Under the pieces are notes generated by a model. The model did no database searches and was not told the DNA's origin. It saw nothing but the letters and a program-made list of their open reading frames with translations. The position numbers were made by a program, and so were the translations under genes. From NCBI GenBank assembly GCA_905221605.1, contig CAJNDS010002756.1, positions 124,001-188,000 of the forward strand: 64,000 bases of DNA. The letters run 5' to 3'. Source of the stretch: Symbiodinium natans. Lineage: Eukaryota > Sar > Dinophyceae > Suessiales > Symbiodiniaceae. How positions within the stretch are numbered: the first letter of the stretch is position 1; each line of letters begins with the position of its first letter. Below, in pieces: positions 24,801 through 34,159 of this stretch.

Positions 24801-27800
24801 GCGCCACACACACCCACACATCACACCCACACAGTGCCAGAGTGACCGCCTGCACTTGGAAACCCAAGGAGTAGCCATCAGGCCACACAAACAAACCCAA
24901 GAAACCACCGAGAGCGTCGCCACTGGGACCAACGGCTGCACAAGAAGACTCCAATATACAGACCCGGGAAGAATAAGTGCCCGCGTGATCGCCTGCACTT
25001 GGCCAAGCAAAAACAACCCCAAAAGTCTGCAAGCCTTGGCAAGCGCAAACCCAGGGTACCGATCCCAAAAAGGGGCTTGGGGCACTTCAGCAGCAACCCA
25101 AGCTCTGCAAAAGGGAGAGGAAACGAACACGGAGCAACAACTAAGGGACGAGGGACAAGGAAGGGCAAAGCAACGCAGGCCAGAGAGCAGATAGGCAGGA
25201 GGAGGCGTAACCGCAACCGCGAGAGAGCAGGACCCAAAGACGACCACCAGAAACCAGGAAGCAGCGGCGCCCAGTGCAAAGCCACCAGGGACGTAACAGT
25301 CGCGAATGCTTCGGGTCAGCTGCGCATCGGTGTCTTCTTTCTCGACCCGTGGTCGCTTTCCATGTTTGCAACGCGGCCGTGCGGACTGCTCTCGGACTGC
25401 CGACGTGCACGTCCCGTGGCTTGGGCCTGAAACATCTCCCATTTCTTGAAACCAACATCGGAATGGCGCCAGGTTTGTGGTGCGGGGAAGTCAAGAACTC
25501 GAAACAAGACAAAAATGCAAGAAGGCATTGATAAACCAGGGCTACATGGACATCCGGAGATTATATCTCTAAGTATTGACATCGAATCAGGAACCTTCCA
25601 ATGCCCGTGGCTTATGTGCACCGTTCGCAATGTCTCGCACATGCCGTATTTTCACAGGATCCATATCCTACTGAGGCGACCACCTCTCTGCCAGCTCAGG
25701 ATCGTCACAAAGAACCATTCCGCCTTCACCTGCAGAAGACAAAGGACTCTGCTTCACATTCAATTCCATACGCTCAACGTCACAAAGCCAAAAACGAACA
25801 CTTGTTCTGAGTGGGTGCCGATTCCTAGGCCCTTAGCTTCCGATTTTTTTCGGTACCTCCGTAGGAAACCACGTGTGAGACATGGCTGAATTCCAATAAA
25901 ACTCGAGGTCATCAGGAGTTTCGACAGACATCTGGAGATCTTCGGAACTCATGCCAGCCTGAAGACATGGAGACATGCGATTTGGTTGGCTTCTCGCTAG
26001 TGGCTTCATACGAGATCTCCTCTGAACACTTCAGGGGGCCCTTGCCGCGTCGTATTCAGACTGGCCACCTGTCGTGATGTGTTTGTTGGGGTAGAAGCTC
26101 ATGGTGCTGATGTCACCGAATGATCCACAAGGCTTTCCTGCACAGGTCCTCAGCGCAAGCAGAGCGCAAGCAAAGCGCAAGCAAAATGCAAGCAGAGTTC
26201 GCGCTAAGACCGACAGCATCTGCATTTCTAAGTGCCATACTGGCCTATCATCTCGGCGGCGTCTTCAATGACCTTCAAGCCCCTCTCCTTGTCAAAGCAA
26301 GTTTGTTGTCAGCCAGCGGAGAAGAAAGCATAGTTCGCACACGTTGACCCTACCCACAAATAAGGCTCTCTAAGCAAATCAAAAACACCGCATGTGGTGT
26401 CGGCGTCTCGGCGCCTTCGCAAGAGCCATGACCGGCCTCAAGGTGCCCCGCTTCATCATGATCTGATTTCTGCCACTACGTGACTACATTCTCTGCACTT
26501 CTCTGCTGTGCACTTCGCAAAGTAAGCTCAGAGAGCCGGCGCCATGTCGACAGGAAAGTGGTAAGTGTGAACACAAAGGATAGCCTGCCAAGCTGGTTGC
26601 TGATCCATGCTCTCACCATCCAAAGGGCAGACTTGATGAAATCTGATGGCCTTTGTCTTCGGTGTGAGTTTGGCTGCGATCTGGGACACATCCATGTTGA
26701 AGGTGTCATCCTTGAAGGGATGAATCACTCGTCTCCCCGTGGCAAGCAGTGCCATGCTGCCCATAATTGTGATCACAGCAATGTTGGATGCGCGTGGCCA
26801 ATCCTTTGCATCATTTGACTGAGGTCTGCGCTGAGTCAATCAGAACCGGCGTGGAGCCGCCACGTACAATCTGCGAGGTAGTTGCATCTGCTGCCGGCAA
26901 GCACTCGCACTCAACTCGGCAACACAACCTGCAAACAGGAAACCAATCAGGCAAAGCAATCAAATAGAGCGTCCTGATTGATACAGGAGATTATGCAGAA
27001 GGTCGGCAGGATGACCTGTGTACGGCATCTGCATCTTGCAGCAAAGCAAGCAACACGATTGACAGGCATCGTGAAGAAGCAGCCTTGCCTTATGTGTTCT
27101 CCTTGACCCTTATCCATCTTATCCTCTATCCTAGTCGCAGAAAGCTTTGTCACCTGCTCCCGGGCAGGGGCTAGTTCTATGTACATCGTAACATACGCTG
27201 CGGCATGTCCGGCGACCTTCCTGCTCTGCATGACTTGCAGGAACTTGCAGGTGCAGTCAAAGAAAAAGTGAAACTGAATACAGTTGAGCAGAAACCTCCG
27301 TCGGATTCAGCTCATGCCCACCAGCTGAAGTCAGGCGCCTGGCTTTGTATCAGATCCTTGCCAGATATCGTGGACGAATCTGTCCGATGTTTCGTTCACC
27401 ACCAACTTTTTCTGCACCTTGTCATACGCCATGACATATGTGCGCGCCTCTTCCAGACTTTGCCGTTGAGCTGCTCTTCGTTGCGATGGCACTGCTTTGC
27501 TTACACCCTTTGCAGCATCGCTTGGACTCTGGGCTTCGGATCGTGATGGCTCGAGCTGTCCCACAGCCGGCTTTGCCTCAATTGCAAAGAGTTCTCCAAG
27601 ACTTCCAAGAGCCAAAGGGTTTACACTGTTTCTAGTGATTCTAAGAGAGTGGTTGATTGCCACCCTGTCACAAAGACATCAACCAAAGTGCACGTGGACA
27701 CTTCTGCTGAGACCCTGACGACGAGAAAGCTGAACACACAACTGCTGAGAAGCCAAGCATCATTCGATGCAGTCTGACCAGATGGCTCAATGCTGTCACT

Positions 27801-28425
27801 GCGGCTGGCCTCTTCCATGCGCAAGACACATCATCTTGTAAGGGACGCTGGACGCGGCATGACGAAGCTACTAGGCGAAGTTGAGCCTGCAAGTGATGTT
27901 GCACATGCAGATCATGCGGAAGCAATAACTTCCCAAGACGCCGCTCAAACTGGTCATGCACCAACCGTGAGAGAGCTCGAACTTTGGATGCGACACTCAC
28001 TTGCTTGCTACACAAATTACTTGGTCTTGGCTTGCTTTGCCAAGTGACTTGCATGGGGTAAGGTCCACACCTCATCACCTTGCCCCAGCCCGAGAGCCTT
28101 CACAAGTGGCAATCCCATGAGCTCAGCCACAGCATCATTCATGGAATGCCGCTCGCCTGCACTGCTATGTCCAAGGCGGCCGTTCCGTTGGCACATGCAA
28201 TGCCATGCCTGTAGAAACACGGACCCTTGTGGGGCCTAGGGAGAAGAACTCGATCCTGCCTCCGCTGACATCTCGCAGCTAGCTTGCCTTCGAAATCCTT
28301 CACAGCAGGACCTTCATGAAGGACATCGTCTTTTGAAAAAAGAACTCTCCGAAGCAGCGCCTTCCGAGGAGATCCAGCCCGTCTCAATGCACTTCGCCAC
28401 CAGTTCCTCCACTATGCTTTCCCCC
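21841..28425 (-). CDS. DegT/DnrJ/EryC1/StrS-family PLP aminotransferase, multi-exon
   Basis: PLP-dependent sugar-type aminotransferase rebuilt from 18 exons: 28425-28361 (ETGWISSEG), 28311-28260 (AVKDFEGKLA), 28208-28157 (CANGTAALDIAVQ), 28097-28071 (LGLGQGDE), 27015-26974 (VILPTFCIISC), 26870-26832 (GGSTPVLIDS), 26710-26651 (DDTFNMD, LTPKTK), 26584-26537 (CVHTYHFPVDM), 26287-26236 (VIEDAAEMIGQ), 26137-26069 (CGSFGDISTMSFYPNKHITT), 23574-23517 (RKLRNLCFDPKKRRFVHE), 23374-23339 (ELGWNYRMTNLQ), 23246-23187 (AALGLGQLEFLDAA), 22595-22539, 22448-22407 (NIYWVYG), 22297-22221, 22028-21970 (FFWPMHEQPVF), 21902-21841 (RKGFYIPSGS). The PLP Lys (YPNKH) and the cofactor-binding Asp (EDAAE) are present. 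An exon for the usual EGG loop should lie between 26068 and 23575, and the first and last exons (candidate stop near 21700) are unresolved. Phases agree across most junctions. Substrate unknown; amino-sugar synthesis is usual for the family. Confidence 0.88.
24418..24442. repeat. GGAA microsatellite
   Basis: Six copies of the tetranucleotide GGAA/GAAG in a row, within the large intron of the aminotransferase gene. Confidence 0.9.
24696..24836. repeat. CACT / CACA microsatellite
   Basis: A mixed run of CACTCACT and CACACCCACACA units of about 140 bp inside the long intron between aminotransferase exons 26137-26069 and 23574-23517. Long His/Thr/Ser frames here are repeat artefacts. Confidence 0.9.
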
Positions 28426-28866
28426 CTAGAATCCCACTCATCTCCTGATAACTGAGGATTTGGCCTTCTCATTTCCCCAAAACTTTGGGGTGTTCACCGG
28501 AAATGCTTGGGAGGATAAATCAGCCATTGCTCAGGGTAGGCACAGTTCTGCGCAACACAGCACCCTGAAATCACGACCGTGCCGTGTCAGAAAACAGCGC
28601 ATGACTCGGAAACAGATGTTTGGAAGAGCATTCGTTCGTCCTCTCTTTGTCACTAAACACATTCTTAGCACTCCCCGTGGGTGCCCACACCTGTCCTTGT
28701 GCTTGCTTCTGCGGCGTTCATGTGACTTACAAGCCTGCAGAGTTGATCCCGGCCAAGCTATGCAAAGTACAGAGCTGTGGTTCCAGTGGTTCCACAGTGA
28801 TGATACACTTCGCCAATCACATGGAGAGCATAGGGGAAGCAACTGGACAGCTGTGCAGATGGCCTG

Positions 28867-31800
28867 TCACGCAGATGTCCCAAGCAATTTTGCCGAAAGC
28901 AGGGGCGCCAACAAGTCCTTCAAGTTCCCAGCTGCCAGAGCTTCCTCGATTTGAGTGAACGGAAATTCTTTGCAGGTCCACCCCAAGGAGGTTAGTTGTC
29001 TCGTGCGTGCCTGAGCTGATCCCAGCTGATTCCCAGACACGGTTAACTCGCGAGGAGAATGGACAAGCAGCGCGACTTGACCAGGCAGCACAACTTGCAC
29101 ATAGTGGCCGTTCACCGCTACTTTAGCTTCATGGGCTACTCCCAGCTCGATCAACGTGTTTGATATCTGATCAGCAAAGTCATACCGAGAACCTGCACCA
29201 CCTGTCCTCATTTCTTGCTCAGGCGAGAGGGGCACAGAGGTCACACCAGCCATGGCCAATTCAACTTCCAATGACTTCAGCACCATGTCGCTGTCTGCTT
29301 CATGGTTGCAGGCGAGCTCCTCAAGCAAAACTGTGGCGCCTGCAAACTCCTCAGAATAACCAAGAGAAACAACAGCTGCAACCAAATGCAGCTTACTTGC
29401 TCCATCCAAATTCCGCAACAGGGGGTCTCGAAAGCATGGTCGCAGAACGTGTCTGGCAAGATCTTCGTAACGTAACTCCGCCAGTGCCCATGCCAGCGGT
29501 GCCCACCAGTGCTGGCATGGACCTTGCTGACACACCTCCTGGCGGTGTAACATTTCTTGCATCATTTGGACAACGTCTGGAACTGGAGCTTGATCCCAAG
29601 CAAGAGAGGCACAAGCACACAACAGCTGCGCTGCAGCTCTCACTGCCGTCGCATGCTCGGGGTCTGCATCATCCGCGGCACGAATGCCCTGCGCAGCTGC
29701 AGAAAGACAAGCAGCCACTGCATCTCGCAAACGCGAGTTCTTCTGCAGGCGCTCCTGCACTCTCTCTCTCATGTGCGGACGCAGGTCTGCAAACGCGCCC
29801 CATAATCTCAGAAAGGTTGGTGCATCCTCGCTTCTGGAGAGCAAGCGCGGGAGTTGCCCAGCACAAATATTCAAGAGAAGGGAGTCATCCAGCTTCAAGG
29901 CCACCATAGCCTCCACAAGATCTGCCATGTCCCGCAACTTGAACCGCCACCATCCTTGCGCGCGACTGCGAATGGTCTTCATAAGTTCACGAACGAAGTC
30001 CTTCGAATCGACCTGCAGCCGAGACATGGCATGCAGCGCGTGGACGCATTCCGCTGCATCGAGCCATTTGACAAGCCGTGGCGCATCCTGCAGCAACTCC
30101 TCGATGCCCTCAGGCACGTACTCAGCTTCAGCCAGGCCAATGAGCACCTCCACGATGTTACTTGCATGAAGTAAGTGTCGTTGCTTGAGCGCTTGTCCAA
30201 AAAGACCCCTGTAAAGGGATACATCCTCCACACCAGCAGTACCAAAACCATGAATGGTGCGGGAAAGCTGGAGCGGAGTGAAAGATGGCATGATGGCCTT
30301 GGTATGCTTCTGCAATGCTTTGAACAAGCCTTTGTGGGCATACTCAATGCCAGCAAAAGCTGCAACCACGCTGGAAACATCATGTGCATTCATGAGGCGA
30401 ACCTTGGATGTTAGCGTGTGAGCGAAATCATTAAAGATGCCTTCATCGAACACGCGTACATTGCTGTAGGCAAAAGCCAGCGTGCACAGGTCACGCGGGA
30501 CCTCGAAATCCAGAAACTTGGCCCGCACAACCGGTGCTATGGTTTGTCTCAGCAACTCTTCATCAGCTTCATGCAGGCGAGACAAGGCCCAAGCAATCTG
30601 AGTTAGTTCCTTCGGTGAGCACTCTTCAGCCTTCTGACGAAGCAGCAAACGGATCTGCTCACACAGCTCTCCATGGGTGAAGTTCAGGATCGCAAGCGCC
30701 CATAGAAGCGACGTGACGTCTGACATTGAAAACTCACCCAGGATTGGCACCGCCTGCTGGGCTATCGTAACAAAGAGCCTCTCATCTCGGACTTGCAGGC
30801 GGGATAGAGAAGCTGCAGCGCACGCGAGGTCCACTGACGTCGTCAACTCGGGCAGTGTTTCACCAAGCTGCTGCACCAAGACATCCTGGAGCTGCTTACA
30901 CTTCTTCTTCAGCTTACTCGGCACGCCTGGCTTGGATGAAGTCGCCAACTTGGCCAAGCTTCCGAGCAGCACGCTCAAATCCCGACCGGTAAAGGAGTCA
31001 CACTGCATGCAACGACCGATCAAGTCTTCTGACCACTCTGGCCAGCACTGAAGACTTGCCAGAGACCACACCAAATGAACCATCCCACGCGGATTGAGTG
31101 CGTCAACGTGCTTGGAGACTGCTTCCAACATCATCTCAAAGCGAGGATTCTCAACCAAGGCTATATGCGACCCATCGTACAGCTTGGCAATCCTATGTAT
31201 GGCAGTGACCACGTTCACCGCATCCATTGTTTGCAGCTCCTCCTTGGAGCAAACTGCCAGAACACGTCCCACACTTCTGGCTCTCAAGATGTCCTGCTGG
31301 ATGGCCAACCGATCTGGGTGCATTTCGAGCAGCTCTGATTTTCTCGCGGCCATGGCCGCGCTATGAAATGCCAACGCACGTCGACGGAGCGAGGAGTTCA
31401 ACGGTCGCAGCCCTTCAGCTGACAGGGCTTCAGCCACTGGCAGCTGCTCTTCATCTAGCAGTTTGGCCTCGGAGTCAACAAGTGGTTCCAGGCTCGATGA
31501 GTTTGATGAGTTCAATGAGTTCGACGAGTTCGATGTTTTCTTGGCACTGGTCAGACTTGCCATGGAAACCTCTGACAGAGATGCCTTCAAAACGTCGGAA
31601 GGTCTGCGGACCTTGCTTAGGGGTGCTGACACAACACGTTTAACGACGGCCACAGAGTCAGATGGTTTCGACCTGGCTGTCGCTGCCACGGTATCAAGAC
31701 CGAGCGGTACGGGGCTGCTTCTCAGGGATGCCTTCTTGCGGCACCCAAACCGCGCCAAGTGGATAATGCGAATATGTCTTGGAACGCGGCATATCTGAGT

Positions 31801-31932
31801 GCTGCAAGCTGTCCTCATGAAACCCTCATGAAGCACAGTACATGCGGAGGTCGTGGCAAGTGATCTACGAACCGAAATAACCCAAACACATTCTGCACCA
31901 GCTTCTAGAAACATTCCTGGACCCTCATGCAT
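28867..31932 (-). CDS. RAP-domain helical-repeat protein, probably organellar RNA-binding
   Basis: Single uninterrupted frame of 1,021 codons, from ATG at 31932 to TGA at 28867-28869. A second ATG at codon 39 (31818) begins an Arg-rich, acid-poor stretch (MRTACSTQICRVPRHIRIIH) that looks more like a mitochondrial or plastid presequence and may be the real start. A Ser/Asn run (about residues 130-147) is encoded by a 9-bp repeat at 31494-31540. Residues about 200-900 carry degenerate helical repeats of the type L-x-x-LLWALA-x-L (LVWSLASL, SLLWALAIL, LTQIAWALSRL, LCTLAFAYSNV, ECVHALHAMSRL), as in heptatricopeptide/OPR-type proteins. The C-terminus (about 935-1015) is a RAP domain: VAVNGHYVQ, VHSPRELTVSGN, then R-x-LTSLGW and an F-P-F segment. 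RAP proteins act in organellar RNA stability, processing and ribosome assembly. No intron is seen, unlike the neighbouring genes. Confidence 0.88.
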   Translation of the reverse strand: MHEGPGMFLEAGAECVWVISVRRSLATTSACTVLHEGFMRTACSTQICRVPRHIRIIHLARFGCRKKASLRSSPVPLGLDTVAATARSKPSDSVAVVKRVVSAPLSKVRRPSDVLKASLSEVSMASLTSAKKTSNSSNSLNSSNSSSLEPLVDSEAKLLDEEQLPVAEALSAEGLRPLNSSLRRRALAFHSAAMAARKSELLEMHPDRLAIQQDILRARSVGRVLAVCSKEELQTMDAVNVVTAIHRIAKLYDGSHIALVENPRFEMMLEAVSKHVDALNPRGMVHLVWSLASLQCWPEWSEDLIGRCMQCDSFTGRDLSVLLGSLAKLATSSKPGVPSKLKKKCKQLQDVLVQQLGETLPELTTSVDLACAAASLSRLQVRDERLFVTIAQQAVPILGEFSMSDVTSLLWALAILNFTHGELCEQIRLLLRQKAEECSPKELTQIAWALSRLHEADEELLRQTIAPVVRAKFLDFEVPRDLCTLAFAYSNVRVFDEGIFNDFAHTLTSKVRLMNAHDVSSVVAAFAGIEYAHKGLFKALQKHTKAIMPSFTPLQLSRTIHGFGTAGVEDVSLYRGLFGQALKQRHLLHASNIVEVLIGLAEAEYVPEGIEELLQDAPRLVKWLDAAECVHALHAMSRLQVDSKDFVRELMKTIRSRAQGWWRFKLRDMADLVEAMVALKLDDSLLLNICAGQLPRLLSRSEDAPTFLRLWGAFADLRPHMRERVQERLQKNSRLRDAVAACLSAAAQGIRAADDADPEHATAVRAAAQLLCACASLAWDQAPVPDVVQMMQEMLHRQEVCQQGPCQHWWAPLAWALAELRYEDLARHVLRPCFRDPLLRNLDGASKLHLVAAVVSLGYSEEFAGATVLLEELACNHEADSDMVLKSLEVELAMAGVTSVPLSPEQEMRTGGAGSRYDFADQISNTLIELGVAHEAKVAVNGHYVQVVLPGQVALLVHSPRELTVSGNQLGSAQARTRQLTSLGWTCKEFPFTQIEEALAAGNLKDLLAPLLSAKLLGTSA

Positions 31933-32030
31933 TGGAACCAGCAGACTTTAGCCGACTCGCAGCTCCTTGACTTCTAGTGAGGCCGAACGGCGACGAGCAA
32001 TGGGCAACCACAAAGATGTGGCGATCACAA

Positions 32031-32070
32031 TGATGTTGTCACATGTTGTCACATGTTGTCACATGTTGTC
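32031..32070. repeat. 10-bp tandem repeat
   Basis: Three perfect copies of ACATGTTGTC preceded by one diverged copy, directly upstream of the RAP-domain gene. Confidence 0.9.
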
Positions 32071-32284
32071 CTGTCTCTGCAATGGCTTTGTCTCTTTCGG
32101 TACAGTACGCGCGTTGTCTGAAGACAGTATGTTCGGGGGCAGGTCGGGAGAGGTCTCAATTGGATCAAAGAAGTTATTGGGCAAGGTCTGCGACAACATG
32201 GCACTGACATGCTTTATTTCAAATGGCCTCACAACAAATTTGGCCGTGTGCCAAAACCCCCGGTTGTCGCGGCCAGCGCCCGCG

Positions 32285-32935
32285 TCCACCTGTTACAGAC
32301 CTCTGTAACGCCCGGCTTGTTGCAGACCTCTGTCGCGCGCACGTTCGTATCATGTATATGATATTTTTTACATGATATGATATTATATTATATACACATA
32401 TACATATACTACAAACGGGTCTCAGGGTGCATTGGGGTAGGACGAAAATGCGTCTATTTGGGGCGCACGTTGCTTACGCAGATGTCGCAATAGACTGTGT
32501 TTGGTCTGTCGCGGGTATGTAACCCACTTGTAACGGGGTATGTCGCGCGCCGGGAGGCATGAACACAGATTTTGGGGAATTTCGGGTTTCAGGCTTCGGG
32601 GGTGTCTTGCCTAAAGCCTAGAGAGTCCCCCTGTTGAGGACAGAGTGGGGTTGGCCGCGACAAGCAAGACCTGGAACCCTCACAGCTTCTTGAAATTTAC
32701 GAGCACTTACCCCCCGATAAGCAAGACTTGGAACCACTCCACATACTCAGCCTTTAAGAGTTTAAGGGGGTTTCAAATTCAGGGATACATATATTTGCTT
32801 CTTGAAACTCACGAACACTTACCCCCCGATAAGCAAGACTTGGAACCTGCAGACAACAACAAACAAGTCTGTCGCAAAACTCCGGCCATTGATACATACC
32901 CTCTGTAACGCGGTATGTCGCGTGTGTGGGCCGCG
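32285..32935. repeat. Cluster of TGTAACG / TGTCGCG motifs and a duplicated 45-bp unit
   Basis: The phrases CTGTAACG and TGTCGCG recur in pairs at about 32300-32330, 32505-32550 and 32905-32925. A near-identical ~45 bp unit (CTTCTTGAAA, CACTTACCCC, CCGATAAGCAAGACTTGG) occurs at about 32685-32735 and 32798-32845. An AT-rich self-complementary stretch lies at about 32348-32410. Together they look like a non-coding repeat element, type unknown. Confidence 0.6.
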
Positions 32936-32959
32936 GCCCTGTTACAAGCAATTAATATT

Positions 32960-34110
32960 GGCACGCGGCCATTTCCACCTGCCCTCATCCCAGCAGCAAA
33001 ATGCAGCGAACACCAACTGAATTCATTACTAAACGTCGACCTTACAACCCTCATCCTGCCGCATTGTCATGCAAGGAGGTGAAGGTCGCACATGTCTCCA
33101 ACGCACTTTTGCACGAAGCAAGCAGCCCTACAAGTCTTGTCGGCGGCTTTCACCAAAATACGGAGGACCTCGAACAGCACAGAAGCAGCAAACAGCGGGG
33201 AAGTGCATGGAACGGGAGCCTGCTAAGCACTGTGTTTGAACATCCTTGAACATAAACTCGGTCGTTGGCCCATGGCTTCACGAAACCGACGGACTTGCTT
33301 TTTGGCGGCAGCGGATGCCTGTGAGCATGTCCAAGCTCGCACCCCACAGTGCCCTCAAGCGCGGGACCCCCGCATAGTCACGTACCCGTGAACACGCCCA
33401 AAGCTGAACGACTACGCAACCCCCGAAAATTGTTGGAGTCAGGCTACAACAAGAACAAAACCGGACCGCATGTACAACGACCCCGGATCCAATGGATATC
33501 TGTCTCAGCTGGCTGCCAATTGGATGTAGTTTCGGCGCTCAGCAAACTCTTCTGCAGCAACCTGTGCCAAAAAGACAAGGTGCCAAAGCTGCCAGAATGC
33601 ACAAAACATCAACACCAAATCAACACAAGAAAACACAAACACTCAGTAACTCAGTAGCATTCAGTAACATGTGCGTTGAATCCTTCGTGCCTCCAGTTTC
33701 AGAACTGGCCTGTCTCGACCGCTACCATTCTCCAGGCCCTGCTAGCGCTGGCACCAGAGGCGCGCAAGATGCAAGTGTAGAGAGAGAAGATTCGCCGAGT
33801 ACTCTCTGGCAAGACATGTGCTGATCCAGCACCATTTTTCTCTGGGTCATGCACGCTGAGTTTCTTTGAGCACAATGTCTTTGAGATGACCTTCTACTTC
33901 AACATGGATGCAGACCTTCAAACTCGTGATCAGCTGGAAGATCGTTGCCTGAAGAATCCCCATGTCCAACTGGAAGCTCTTGGAAAGTTGCTATCTGCGA
34001 ACTTCCAGCATCTTCCTGTTCTGTTCCCTCCAACGTATCCGTCTTTGTGCCCACGAACTATCTCCATACAAAACCTGCCTGCATGACTTAAATAGTCTTT
34101 TCTGCCAAAC
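32960..34110. other. No recognisable gene
   Basis: Short frames only on both strands, without motifs or repeats of note. Confidence 0.45.
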
Positions 34111-34117
34111 GGTACAA

Positions 34118-34158
34118 CTATACATATATGTAAATATATATATATATATGTGTATAGT
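34118..34158. repeat. AT microsatellite
   Basis: TATACATATATG followed by an (AT)n run; low complexity. Confidence 0.9.
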
Positions 34159-34159
34159 A

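Noticed and set aside
24557-25442. His/Thr-rich plus-strand frames and a 224-codon hydrophobic minus-strand frame
   Set aside because: They overlap the CACT/CACA microsatellite and lie within the large intron of the aminotransferase; no motif or splice support.
27668-28078. A 136-codon minus-strand frame
   Set aside because: It falls in the intron between aminotransferase exons 28097-28071 and 27015-26974 and has no motif.
31933-32030. Search for a dinoflagellate spliced-leader relic upstream of the intronless RAP gene
   Set aside because: Only a GGCTAAAG-like fragment was found, too short to count as a relic.
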